Below, piece after piece: positions 15,901 to 26,600 of a DNA stretch of 64,000 nucleotides. Source of the stretch: Gordonibacter pamelaeae (GTDB lineage: Bacteria; Actinomycetota; Coriobacteriia; Coriobacteriales; Eggerthellaceae); NCBI RefSeq assembly GCF_042665095.1, contig NZ_JBHTBV010000005.1. One strand, given 5' to 3'. The notes under the pieces were generated by a model, which worked only from the letters and a program-made list of their open reading frames with translations, did not search any database and was not told where the DNA came from. The number at the start of each line of letters is the position of its first letter. The stretch's first letter is position 1. Made by a program: the position numbers and the translations under genes.

Positions 15901-16770
15901 CTACCCGAACCGCCCGGCCACATAGTCGGCGGTGCGGGGGTCGGAGGGGCTGGTGAAGATGTCGTCGGTGTCGCCGGCCTCCACCATCTCGCCCAGCAGG
16001 AAGAACGCCGTCTTGTCGGACACGCGCAGTGCCTGCAGCATGTTGTGCGTCACCATGATCACCGTGTACTTGCTCTTGAGCTCGCCCACCAGGTCCTCGA
16101 TCTTCGCCGTGGAGATGGGGTCGAGCGCGCTCGTGGACTCGTCCATGAGCAGCACCTCGGGGCGCACGGCCAGCGCGCGGGCGATGCACAGGCGCTGCTG
16201 CTGGCCACCGGACAGGCCGAGCGCGTTCTTCTTCAGACGGTCCTTCAGCTCGTCCCAGATGGCGGCGTCGCGCAGGCTCTGCTCCACGATGGCGTCCAGG
16301 TCGGCGCGGCTCTTTATGCCGTGGGTGCGCGGCCCGAACGCCACGTTGTCGTACACGCTCATGGGGAACGGGTTCGGCTGCTGGAACACCATGCCCACGC
16401 GGCGGCGCAGGCTGTTCACGTCGATGTCGCGGTAGGCGTTGCGGCCGTCGAGGGTGATCTCGCCCTCGATACGGCAGCCCTCCACGAGGTCGTTCATGCG
16501 GTTCAGGCTCTTCAGCAGGGTGGACTTGCCGCAGCCCGACGGGCCTATGAGCGCGGTCACCTGGTTCTTCGGAAACTCCAGGTTGATGCCCTTGAGCGCC
16601 TGGAAGTCCTGGTAGTACAGGTTCAGGTCGCGCACGCCCATCTTGGCCGGAGCGTCGGCGGGCGCCTTGCGGGCCGCCTTGCGCTCGGCCGCCCGGCCCT
16701 GCGCATGCGGCAGGTAGGTGGCCGGGGCGTTCGCCTTGGCGGCAGCCCTCTCCAGAGTCGCGTTAGTCAT
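15901..16770 (-). CDS. pstB: Phosphate ABC transporter ATP-binding protein
   Basis: A 289-residue ABC ATPase powering high-affinity phosphate uptake. After a 43-residue Ala/Lys-rich extension unusual for PstB, the core shows DLNLYYQDFQALKGINLEF, Walker A GPSGCGKST, the Q loop FQQPNPFPMSVYDNVAFGPR specific to PstB, the LSGGQQQRL signature, Walker B VLLMDEST and the switch histidine in VTHNM. Its start overlaps the pstA 3' end by 8 bases. No phoU gene follows, unlike in many pst operons. Confidence 0.95.
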   Translation of the reverse strand: MTNATLERAAAKANAPATYLPHAQGRAAERKAARKAPADAPAKMGVRDLNLYYQDFQALKGINLEFPKNQVTALIGPSGCGKSTLLKSLNRMNDLVEGCRIEGEITLDGRNAYRDIDVNSLRRRVGMVFQQPNPFPMSVYDNVAFGPRTHGIKSRADLDAIVEQSLRDAAIWDELKDRLKKNALGLSGGQQQRLCIARALAVRPEVLLMDESTSALDPISTAKIEDLVGELKSKYTVIMVTHNMLQALRVSDKTAFFLLGEMVEAGDTDDIFTSPSDPRTADYVAGRFG

Positions 16771-17740
16771 TGGTGCCTCCCTTGTTCATCTTCTTGGCGG
16801 CGAAGGTGGCCATGAGGTTCAGCAGCACCACCATGACCAGCAGGACAACCGCCGTGGCGTAGGTTTCGTTCACATGCAGCCCCTCGCTCGATAGCACGTA
16901 CATATGCACGGCCAGGGTGCGGGTGGAATCGAAGAGCGCGGCCGCGCCCTCGGCGAAGTTCGGAATGGCGGCAATGGAGCCTGCCGTGAAAATGAGCGCC
17001 GCAACCTCTCCCACGCAGCGCCCGAGCGCGAGGATCACGCCGCCCAGGATGCCGGGCACGGCGGAAGGCAGCACGCAGCGGAAAACCGTGCGCAAACGAC
17101 CCGCGCCCAAACCGAAGCCGCCTTCGCGGTAGGCGTCCGGCACGGCCAGCAGCGCCTCCTCGGTGGTGCGCATGACCACCGGCAGCACCATGATGGCCAG
17201 CGTGCAGGCACCCGCCAGAAGCGACAGGCCCCACTGGAACGCCGTCACGAAGAACAGCAGGCCGAACAGGCCGTAGATGATGGAGGGGATGCCCTGCAGC
17301 GTCTCGGTGGTGGTGCGCACCATCTGCACGAAGCGGCTGCCGCGCTTCGCATATTCCACCAGGTAGATGGCGGACCCCACACCCACGGGCACCGCCATGA
17401 GCAGCGAGAGCCCCGCCATGACGAGCGTGTTGACGAGCGCGGGCATGAGCGAGACGTTCGTGGAATCGTACTCCCACTCGAACAGGCTCGGCGTCAGATA
17501 GGGAACGCCGTTGACCAGGATATACCCTACGACGAAGGCGAGCACCAACGACGTGACGGCGGCCCCTGCGTACACGACCCCCCGCAAGAGGGCCGACACG
17601 ATACGGCGCGTTTTGCTGTGGCGCGCCTCGGCAACCCGATACAGCGCGTCCAGGCGGTCATCCGGTTCGATCTGACCGGCAGAGAAGGCTGAAGGCGCGT
17701 CGGCCGCCTCGTAGGCGATGGTCAGCTTGCGGGTCGTCAC
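16763..17740 (-). CDS. pstA: Phosphate ABC transporter permease PstA
   Basis: A 325-residue membrane permease with about six transmembrane segments. The inner-membrane component motif region EALLAVPDAYREGGFGLGAGRLRTVFR near the middle is the ATPase-contact loop, and TTTETLQGIPSIIYGLFGLLFF is typical of PstA/PstC permeases. A 45-residue cytoplasmic N-terminal extension precedes the first membrane segment. The start shares ATGA with the pstC stop, and the end overlaps pstB, so the transporter genes are coupled. Confidence 0.93.
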   Translation of the reverse strand: MTTRKLTIAYEAADAPSAFSAGQIEPDDRLDALYRVAEARHSKTRRIVSALLRGVVYAGAAVTSLVLAFVVGYILVNGVPYLTPSLFEWEYDSTNVSLMPALVNTLVMAGLSLLMAVPVGVGSAIYLVEYAKRGSRFVQMVRTTTETLQGIPSIIYGLFGLLFFVTAFQWGLSLLAGACTLAIMVLPVVMRTTEEALLAVPDAYREGGFGLGAGRLRTVFRCVLPSAVPGILGGVILALGRCVGEVAALIFTAGSIAAIPNFAEGAAALFDSTRTLAVHMYVLSSEGLHVNETYATAVVLLVMVVLLNLMATFAAKKMNKGGTND

Positions 17741-18597
17741 TTCATCTCACCTCGTTTCTTGATGACGTTGAACAGCATGGTTATCAGCAGGATGAACACG
17801 AACAGCACCACGCCGGTGGCTACGAGCGCGCCGCGATGCAGGTCGGCCGCATAACCCATCTCCAGCACGATGTTCGCCGTCATGGTGCGCACGCCGTCGA
17901 AGATGCTGCCCGGAACGGCCGGCTGGTTGCCGGCCACCATGATGACGGCCATCGTCTCGCCGATCGCGCGGCCCACGCCCAGCACGATGCCGGCCATGAT
18001 GCCGGACACCGCAGCGGGCACGATGACGCGGAACACCGCGCGCTCGTGATCGGCGCCGAGCGCCAGGGCCCCCTCGTAGTATTTCTTGGGAACGGCATCG
18101 AGCGCGCTCTGCGCCACGGTGATGATGGTGGGCAGGATCATGATGCCCAGCAGCACGGCGGCCGCCAGAAGCGAGAGACCGCGCCCCGGCATGTTGTCGC
18201 GAATGAACGGAACCATGACCACCAGGCCGAAGAAGCCGTAGACGACCGACGGGATGCCCGCCAGAAGCTCCACGCCGGGCTTGAGCACCGCCGCCACGCG
18301 CCCGCTGGCGAACCGCGAGAGGAAGATGGCGCACAAGAGCCCTGTGGGCACGCCCACGACGATGGCGCCGGCGGTCACGTAGATGCTGCCCACGATCATC
18401 GGGAAGATGCCGTAGACGTCGTTGGCGGGACGCCAGGTGGTGCCGAAGAGGAATTCCGGAAGGCCTATCTGGGCGATGGCCGGCACGCCATTCGCGAAGA
18501 GGAATACGCAGATGAGGGCTACCGCGAGGATCGAAATCCCCGCGGCAGCCACGAACAGCGCCTTCGCAATGTCTTCCTTGAGATGTACGTGAGACAT
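17737..18597 (-). CDS. pstC: Phosphate ABC transporter permease PstC
   Basis: A 286-residue permease with six predicted membrane segments and the conserved ELLAGIPSVVYGFFGLVVMVPF and SALDAVPKKYYEGALALGADHERAVFR segments, the latter being the PstB-contact loop. It pairs with PstA to form the phosphate channel. It lies 31 bases downstream of pstS and overlaps the pstA start. Confidence 0.93.
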   Translation of the reverse strand: MSHVHLKEDIAKALFVAAAGISILAVALICVFLFANGVPAIAQIGLPEFLFGTTWRPANDVYGIFPMIVGSIYVTAGAIVVGVPTGLLCAIFLSRFASGRVAAVLKPGVELLAGIPSVVYGFFGLVVMVPFIRDNMPGRGLSLLAAAVLLGIMILPTIITVAQSALDAVPKKYYEGALALGADHERAVFRVIVPAAVSGIMAGIVLGVGRAIGETMAVIMVAGNQPAVPGSIFDGVRTMTANIVLEMGYAADLHRGALVATGVVLFVFILLITMLFNVIKKRGEMK

Positions 18598-18628
18598 GCG
18601 GGTTCCTTGTCAGTCGGGTCGCCGGGCT

Positions 18629-19537
18629 TTACGCCAGAACGTCTTCCCAGTTCGCAATCTCGCCGGTGTAGATGCCCTTCACCTGCTCGGAGGAAAGCCC
18701 GTCAACGGTGGAGGCATTGTTCACAATGATGGCGATGCCGTCCTGGGCGATGACCGTGGGGGTGACGCCGGTCTCGGAGTCCTTGAGCTCGCGGGAGACC
18801 ATGCCGATGTCGCAAGTGCCTTCCGTGGCCATGTTCACGCCGGTGGTGGAGTCGGACTGGTTGACCTCGATGGCCACACCGGAGTTGATGGCCTTGTAGG
18901 CCTCGGCCAGCTTCTCCATGACGGGGGTCACCGAAGAGGAGCCCGCAATGACGATCTTGCCGGACTGGCCGGAGCCGGTGTACGCGGCGGCGCTATCGGC
19001 AACGGAGATGTAGCCCTCTTCCTCGACGATCTTCTGGCCGTCGGAGCTCATGATGAAATCGATGAAGTCCTGCGCCACATCGGACAGCCCGTCCTTCGTC
19101 ACGATGTTGAACGGGCGGGCCACCTGGTAGTCGCCGCTCTTCACGTTGGCGGCCGTGGCTTCGGCGCCGTCGATCTTGAGGGCCTTGACCGTGTCGTTCA
19201 GCGAGCCGAGCGAGATATAGCCGATGCCGTTCTCGTCGCCTGCCACCGACGTCATCATGACCGACGTGGAGTTCGTGATGGCGGCAGACGTAGTGGTCAT
19301 GTCGACCTTCTCGCCACTGGCATCCTTCTCCTCGATGCCCATGAGCTCGACGAACGCCCCGCGCGTGCCGGAGCCGTCCTCGCGCGAGTACACGGAGACC
19401 TCGCCGGTCGGAACCGTGCCCGCTGCGCTGTCGGCCTCGCCGGAGCCGGCGTTGCCGCCGCCGGAGCAGCCCATGAGGCCGAACGCGCCCAGCGCGAGCA
19501 GGGCCCCCATCGCCATCATCACCAAACGCTTCTTCAT
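18629..19537 (-). CDS. pstS: Phosphate ABC transporter substrate-binding lipoprotein
   Basis: A 302-residue lipoprotein. The signal peptide MKKRLVMMAMGALLALGAFG ends in the lipobox LMGC with Cys24 as the lipidated residue, followed by a Gly/Ser linker. Phosphate-contact segments typical of PstS are present (SREDGSGTRGAFVEL; KIVIAGSSSVTPVMEKLAEAY; NQSDSTTGVNMATEG). The ATG at 19537 follows AAGGAAAGAGC; a longer frame upstream is spurious. It heads the pstS-pstC-pstA-pstB transcript, with a Pho box 125 bases upstream. Confidence 0.94.
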   Translation of the reverse strand: MKKRLVMMAMGALLALGAFGLMGCSGGGNAGSGEADSAAGTVPTGEVSVYSREDGSGTRGAFVELMGIEEKDASGEKVDMTTTSAAITNSTSVMMTSVAGDENGIGYISLGSLNDTVKALKIDGAEATAANVKSGDYQVARPFNIVTKDGLSDVAQDFIDFIMSSDGQKIVEEEGYISVADSAAAYTGSGQSGKIVIAGSSSVTPVMEKLAEAYKAINSGVAIEVNQSDSTTGVNMATEGTCDIGMVSRELKDSETGVTPTVIAQDGIAIIVNNASTVDGLSSEQVKGIYTGEIANWEDVLA

Positions 19538-19661
19538 GCTCTTCCTTTCCTTGGCGCCCCTCCCGGGCGCGTATCTGTTCGCTTCGCGCAGTGCCGCCCC
19601 CGACGGAGCAGCGCCGCACGGAACATGATGAAGAAAGAGCATCAAGCCTCTGTCTCGGGCC

Positions 19662-19679
19662 GGTCAAATCTTGGTAAAG
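19662..19679 (-). promoter_or_regulatory. Pho box upstream of pstS
   Basis: The minus strand reads CTTTACCAAGATTTGACC, matching the site at 15870-15887 in 15 of 18 positions and containing two half sites 11 bases apart. No clear -10 was found between it and pstS. Confidence 0.65.
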
Positions 19680-19743
19680 CCTCGGAAGGGCCGGCTTGCT
19701 CTCGCGAGTTGCGGTTCTGCTCGCACGAATGCACCAGGGGCGC

Positions 19744-19749
19744 TACAAT
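19744..19749 (+). promoter_or_regulatory. Candidate -10 box of mop
   Basis: GCTACAATGG contains TACAAT 52 bases before the mop start. The same decamer context precedes cysG. A -35 hexamer is not obvious. Confidence 0.4.
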
Positions 19750-19801
19750 GGAGGGGACGGTTTGGAACGAGGGGACGACCCGAAAGGGGTGCATTGATTC
19801 A

Positions 19802-20014
19802 ATGAAGCTTTCTGCACGCAACACGCTGAAGGGCACCATCACGGCCATTCATCCGGGAGCGGTCAACGCCATCGTGATCATGGAGCTGGAGGGCGGCCAG
19901 CTTATCACGTCGACCATCTCCATGGGGTCGCTCAAGGAGCTGGAGCTGGAAGTGGGCAAGGAGGCCTACGCCATCGTCAAGGCCTCGTCGGTCATCATCG
20001 GGGTCGACGACTAG
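19802..20014 (+). CDS. Molybdate-binding Mop/TOBE-domain protein
   Basis: A 70-residue single TOBE (Mop) domain: MKLSARNTLKGTITAIHPG, then IMELEGGQLITSTISMGSLKELEL and AYAIVKASSVIIGVDD at the end. Such molbindins bind molybdate or tungstate and buffer it in the cytoplasm. GAAAGGGGTG precedes the ATG. It stands alone on the plus strand with its own terminator, between pstS and the surface-protein genes. No molybdate transporter is adjacent. Confidence 0.9.
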   Translation: MKLSARNTLKGTITAIHPGAVNAIVIMELEGGQLITSTISMGSLKELELEVGKEAYAIVKASSVIIGVDD

Positions 20015-20038
20015 CGCAGCGCTTCTTCGGTCCTAACG

Positions 20039-20076
20039 GCAGGCGCCCCCTCGTTCGAGGGGGCGCCTGCTTTTTT
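20039..20076 (+). terminator. Rho-independent terminator after mop
   Basis: A near-perfect 14-bp stem GCAGGCGCCCCCTC with loop GTTC is followed by TTTTTT, 24 bases past the mop stop. Confidence 0.9.
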
Positions 20077-20105
20077 GCACTTGGCTGGAAGGCTGGCTGG
20101 CGGGG

Positions 20106-20699
20106 CTATGCCGCGAGAAGGGCGGAGAGCTCCTCCTTGCCCTTGAAGGGCGTGGCTTCCTGCGTCTTCACGTCCACGACCTCGCCCTCCCATTTGCCGG
20201 CGTCGCCCTTGTCGAACTTGTCCGTGCGCACGATGCGCTCGAACCTCACGGTGCCGCGGGGCTTGGCAGAGGCGGCCGCCTCGTCGGATGCGGAGAGGCC
20301 GCCCGCCATCGCGGCGGAGGGCACGGCGCCGTCGGGCGCCGCTGCGCCCTCATCGGCCGGGTCCTTGCGATCGAAGGAGTACTTCAGGTCGGCAAGCGTG
20401 TGCTCGAGCGCGTCCACGAGCGTGGTTCCCTCCTCGAACGCCGCAAGGTCGACGAACCCGGCCTCGCTGTTGAACAGCACGCCCGGCGCAAGGTAGGCCG
20501 TGCGCACGCGGCGCTGGCGCTTCCTCTCGGCGGCATGGATGCCCACGACCAACGCCACGACCACGGCCCACCACACCACGGCGAGCACCAAATCGAACGG
20601 ATCGTCCACGAAGTTGAAGCCCAGGTAGTACCACAGCCACAGGAAGAAGCCTGCAGCCACGGCCAAGACGGCCAGTATGATCACGTTGCTCTTCCTCAT
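20106..20699 (-). CDS. Small two-helix membrane protein coupled to the surface protein
   Basis: A 197-residue protein with two N-terminal membrane segments (residues 5-27 and about 37-55) and a cytoplasmic Ala/Lys-rich domain that ends in FKGKEELSALLAA. The family is not recognised. Its start codon overlaps the stop of the giant surface protein (ATGA), so it is made with it, and it may assist export, anchoring or turnover of that protein. No enzymatic motif is visible. Confidence 0.7.
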   Translation of the reverse strand: MRKSNVIILAVLAVAAGFFLWLWYYLGFNFVDDPFDLVLAVVWWAVVVALVVGIHAAERKRQRRVRTAYLAPGVLFNSEAGFVDLAAFEEGTTLVDALEHTLADLKYSFDRKDPADEGAAAPDGAVPSAAMAGGLSASDEAAASAKPRGTVRFERIVRTDKFDKGDAGKWEGEVVDVKTQEATPFKGKEELSALLAA

Positions 20700-23600
20700 G
20701 CTAGGCCTCCTTGCCTTCCGCCGCGAGCGGCGCAGGCCGGGACAGCAGCCGACTCGTCCTCGATGCCGAGCACGTCGTCCTCGAAGTCCTTCAGCTTGCG
20801 CGTGAAGCTGATGCGGCGCACCAGCACGCCCGCCCCGTAGAGCACCGCGACGATGATGCCCAGGATAAGGTAGTAGTGCACCCAGCAGTTCACCCGGTCA
20901 TAGCCCGCGAGCGGCGTGCCGTCGTCCTCGATGGCTTGCTCCTGCGGTCCGGCAAGCGGCGTGACGGCGTCCTCAAGCACCTCCGCGATGGGGGCGAGGA
21001 TCGACAGCGCATCAGGCGGCACCGTGCCGGGCGTCGGCGTGGGCGGCGTCGCAGGCGTCGCCGGAGTCGGCGGGGTCGCGGGAGGCACAGGCGGTACCAC
21101 CGGAACCGGCACAGCCGTGATGGCAAACGTGCCGGGAACCACGGTCACCCTGTAATTCGGATTAGCCGTGTACGACGCCGTGATCACGTCGACGTACACG
21201 CCTGCGTCCTCGTCGGCGTTCGTGCGGCGGTACGTCACGTCGCCCAGGTCGCCCTCGGCCACCAAGCCCTCAACCGTGCCCGTGAAGGCGGGGTCTTCGG
21301 CACCGGCAACCTTCGAGGCGTCTGCCGCCGTGATGGTGACAGCGGCCGGAACGACCGTCAAGTTGCCCGGGACGACCTCGGCCGTGGGATAGTTGGCCGT
21401 CACGTCCTCGCCAGCCGCGTTTCGCACGACGTAGCCGGAAACCGTGCCCTGGCTCGTGCCCGCGTCGGTCTGCGACCCACCGTACACGACCTCGACCGTG
21501 TCACCCTGCTGTAAGCCGATCGGAGTCACGCCATCCGGCACGAGCGGCGTGCCGTCATAAGGCTTGCTCGCGTCGCCCACCACGAGGGTGAGCGCATCGG
21601 CCCGAGCGATGACGAAGCGACCGGGCTGCGTGGTAGCCGTGTAGTTGCCGTTCTGGGGCAGCCGCACCTTGTCCACGGTTATCTCGTAGGTGCCCGCGTT
21701 CTCGCCGGGAGCGCGCTCCACGTCGTAGGTGCCCTCGAACACGTCGCCCTCCATGAGGCCCTTCACCGTTGCAGACAGCGCCGGGTCGGCCTGGCCGTAA
21801 CTCTTGCCGGCATCGTTGGCCGCAATGACGAGCGTAGCCGGTTCGATAGCGAAGCTCCCCGGGACCACCTTGACGCGGAACTGTTCGGAAACCAGGTTGC
21901 CGTCGGCATCTTTCACCACGGCCGCGCCCCGCACCGGGATGGATGCCACGGAGTCGGCCACGTTGGTGCCGGAAGCGTGCGAGGAGAGGCCGGTCACGTA
22001 GTAGGTGCGGCCGTCAGCCTGCACCGGCACACCCAGGGCCGTCTCTCCCCTGAATCCGGAAACCGTCTGCTCGCCGCCGTTGTAGGAGAACGTGCCCGAG
22101 TTGGCCGTCAACTCAACCTCGTAACGGGCATCACGGTTCTCGATGGACAGCTGACCCTCGGCCTTGCCCACCTGGTAGTTTCCAAGGTTCGTGCCAGCGT
22201 TCGCCTTGATGACGAACGCGTTCGCGGCAACCTCGCCCGGCAGCGCGACCGAGCCCGTGAACACGTAGGTCGCGCCCTCGCCCTCGGCCCAACCGTCTTC
22301 TGTCACCAGCGGCGTTGCGCCGTTCACGAGCGGCATGCCGTCGTAGGGCTTGGAAAGGCTCGCGGACACGAGCGTCAGCGGGCGCTGCTCGACCAGAAGC
22401 GTGCCGGCCTGCGGCGTAACCGCGAACTGGTCCGTCACGTCGTTGCCATCAGCATCCCTCACCGCAGGCGTGCCGGACACCGTCGTACGGTAGGTCCCGG
22501 CATCCGTTCCGGCAGCCTCGGCCTTAAGGCCCACCACATAGTAGGTGCGGCCGCCGGCCTGCACGGGAACACCCTGCTCGGTCTCGTCGGTGAAGCCGGA
22601 CACCGACTGCTCGGAGCCGTCGTAGGTCACCGTGTTGGACTTCGCCTGCACGGAAACCGCGAACGCGGCATCGCGATTCGTCACCGTGAGGATGCCGAAC
22701 CGCAGGTCTATCACGTAGTTGCCCGCCTTCGCGCCGCCCTCCAACGTGTAGGCGAACACATTCTCAGACGAGCCCACCAGGGTCTGGGAGCCGGTCACCG
22801 CATAAGCGGCGCCCTCGCCCTCGGCCCAGCCGTCGCCGGAGACGGTCACGGTACCGTTCACGAGCGGCGAGCCGTCGTAGGGCTTGCGATCCGTCGCGCT
22901 CTCCAACACCACATGGCGCGGCTCCACCACGAGCTTACCCGGTTTCACCGAAACCGCGAACTGCTCGGAAACGTTGTTGCCCTGGTCATCCGTCACCACC
23001 GGCGTACCGGTGCCTTGCAGCACGTACGTATCCGCATCGATGCCGTAGGCCGAGGCCGTCAGACCGGTGACATAGTAGGTATGTCCTTCGACCTGAACCG
23101 GCACACCCTGCTCGGTCTGGCCGACAAAGCCTTCGAGCACCTGGGTAGCGCCGTTGTAGAGCACCGTAGAGGAAACGGCCTCGAGGGCCACGTCCCATTT
23201 CGCCTCGCGGCTGGTCACGTTCAGCGAGCCCTCGATCTGCTTCAAATGGTAGTTGCCGGGCTTCGTGTTCGCGTTCAAAGCGTATGAGAAGTAGTTGAGC
23301 GAGGTGCCCACGAGCGTCTGCGAACCCATGTAGTCGTATGCAGCGCCCTCGCCCTCGGCCCAGCCGTCGCCCGAGACGGTCACGCCATGGGCGACCAGCG
23401 GCTCGCCGTTGTACTCGCGGGTAGCCGAGGCGCTGGTCAGCGTCACCGTGCGAGGCGTGATCTCGAGCGTGCCCTGCTTGACCTTCACGTTGAATTGGCT
23501 CGACACGTCGTTGCCCTGGGCGTCGGTCACTACGGCGGCACCCGTTACGGCAACCGGCACGGAGTCGGCATCGGTGAGGGCGGCGCCCGCCGAGAGGCCG

Positions 23601-26600
23601 CTGACGTAGAATGTGCTGGAACCGACGGTCACCGGCACGCCGTCCTCGGTTTCGCCCACGAAGCCGGAAACGCTCTTCTCGATGCCGTCGTAGGTGAACG
23701 CGCCGGAGTTGGCTTGCACCTCCACCTCGTACTTGGCATCGCGGTTCGTCACCGTGAGGGTGCCGAACCGCAGGTCTATCACGTAGTTGCCCGCCTTCGC
23801 GCCGCGCTCCAGCGTGTAAGCGAACGTGTTGTCGGAGAAGCCTACCACGGTCTGCGAGCCTGTGACGTCATAGGCGGCGCCCTCGTCTCCCGCCCAGCCA
23901 TCGCCGGAGACGGTCACGGCGTCGTTGGTGAGCGGCGTGCCATCGTAAGGCTTCTCGGCGCTGGCGCTCGTCAGCACCACCTGGCGCGGGTTCACTTCGA
24001 GGGCTCCCGGCACATAATCGATCTTGAATTGGCTGGTAACATCATTGCCCTGCGCGTCGAGTACCACAGCCTTGCCCCTGATGGGCACCGTCGTGGTTCC
24101 CGCGTCGGTGCGGCTGGCACGGGCTTCAAGGCCCGTTACGGCAAACGTGGCATCGCCGAATGCGAATGTGGTGGTCTTCAGTCCTTCAACCTGCTTCTCA
24201 AGGCCGTCGTAGAGCGTCTCGCCAGAGTTCGCCTCGATGGTTATCTCGTATTTGGCATCGGCTTCGCGGCCCTCGATGCTCAACTGGCCTTCGGTTTTCG
24301 CCAACTCGTAGTTGTCCAAGCTCGTACCCGCGTTCGGCACGATGGCGAACTCGTTTGACTGCGTCTCGCCCGGCAGCAGCACCGAGCCCGTGAACTGATA
24401 GGTGGCACCCTCGTCCTTGACCCAGCCGCTCTGCTCCGCCAGCGGCGTCTCGCCGTTCACCAGCGGCGTACCGTCGTAGGGCTTGGAAAGGCTAGCGGAA
24501 GCGAGCACGAGCGGAGCCTTCTTTATGGAGAGCATGCCGTTCTCCACGTCAACGACGAACTGACTGGTTACGTTGTTTCCAGCCTCGTCGGTGACCACCG
24601 GCGTGCCAACCACGTTCGCCGGATACTCGCCGACGTCCTTGCCTGCGGCCTCGGCGGTCAAGCCCGACACCGTGAAAACGGCCCCGTTGAAGGTGAACTG
24701 CGTCTGCTTGAAGCCGGAAATCGTCTGCTCCTCGCCGTTGTAGGAGGGAGCGGCCGAATTCGCCTCTACCTTGATCTGGTACTTGGCGGCATCATCGCGG
24801 CCGGTTACCTTCAGTCTGCCGAAGCTGGTCGCGATACGGTAGTTGCTTTCCTTCGTGGCACCGGTCAGCTCATAGGTAAACTCGTTCGGCGAGGAGCCTA
24901 CGATGGTCTGACTGCCCGTGACCGCGAAGGTTGCGCCTTCGCCCTCGACGAACGCCTCGCTGCCGGTTACCGTATCGTTGACAAGCGCCCTGCCGTCGTA
25001 CACCTTCTCGTCAGAGGCGCTGGCCAGCGTCACCTCGCGCTTGCCGATGGCAAGCGCGCCATCGACCGTATCCACCTTGAACTGGTCGGTTACGTCATTG
25101 CCTTCGGCGTCCCTCACCACAGGCACGCCCACCACGTTGGACGGGTAATCGCCGGCATCCGTGCCCGCACCGCGCGCCGTGAGCCCCGTGACGAAGAAGT
25201 CCTGCCCGTTCATCTCGAAGCGCACTCCGCGCTCGGTTTCGCCGACCAAGCCAGAGACTTCCTGCTCCGAGCCGTTGTACGTGGCCGTGCCGGACTTCGC
25301 CGTTACCGTCACGGCGTAGAGGGCGTCGGCGTTCGTCACCGTCAGCGAGCCGAAAACCGTCTTAATGTCGTAGTTGTCCTCGCTTGCGCCGCCCGTCAAG
25401 GTATAGGCAAACGAATTCTCGGAGAAGCCCACGAGCGTCTGGGTGCCCGTGACCTCGTACCGAGCCCCTTGGCCCGCAGCCCAGCTGCCCTCGGTCACCC
25501 GCACCGTCTTGTTCACGAGCGGCGTGCCGTCGTAGGGCTTGCTGTCCGTGGCGCTGGTCAACGTCACCTCGCGCGGCGTGATGGAGAGCGTGCCCGTGTT
25601 GGCGACCACGTTCGCATAGTTGGCCTTGTTCTCCAGCGACCAGGAGGTCACCTGGTTGTTCTCGGGTCTCGTATCGCCCACGTTCTTGACGCTGCCCTCG
25701 ACCGTGGCAGACACCTTGTCGCCGGTGGGCAGCACGTACTCGCCGCTCTCGTTCGGAGTCACCGGCACGCCGCCGTACGTGACGGCGTAGGTGCCGTCAG
25801 CATGCGGCTGCCCGTCGTATCTCCACGACGTGGTGGCGGCCGTGATGACGAGCTGCGTCTCCGACGGCACGATCTTCAGCGTGCCCGGTTTGGTGGAAAT
25901 GTCGTAGTTGTCGGTCACGTCGTTGCCCGCGGCATCCTTCACCGTCGGCGTCCCCGAGAAGATGCCGGTATAGGAGCCTGCGTCTGCGCCTGCAAGGCGA
26001 TAGGCTGCCTCGATGGATTGCCCGCCCACCAATCCGCGCGTGCCGCCCGGCTGCATTTCAGAGAAGCCGCTGGGGAGCTCGGCGGCGTAACCCGACTTCA
26101 CGTACTCCTCGCCCTTGTACGGCTGCGGTTCGATCCAGCCCTCGCCGGCAACTTCCACCGGGCGCTTTCCGATAACCAGCTTGCCCTCAACGTAGCTGAC
26201 CTTGTACTGCTCGGTCACGTCGAGACCGTCGCGGTCCCTCAAAACGAGGTTCTCCTTGCCGCTGAACGCAACCGGATACCTGCCCGCGTCCGTCTCCTCG
26301 GCCGATGCCGTCAAGTTCTCCAGCGATAGATTAGGCGTTTCCTGGCCCACCACCTCGTATACCGTATCGGATGCGCGATGCGGCGTGCCATCGTACACGA
26401 ACGTGTCGCCCTTGGAGGTGATGACCAGCTCCTTCTTCTTGGCGAAGTGCGCGACGAAAGCAGCGCCCTCGTACAGGCCGTCCTTCTTGGCATGCTCGTC
26501 GATGATCGCCTTGTCCAGCGTGGGATCTTCGGAGATGATGGCAGGGTCCGTGCCCGCGCTCCATCCCACGAAATAGCAGTCGGCCGCAGGCGTGGCAACG

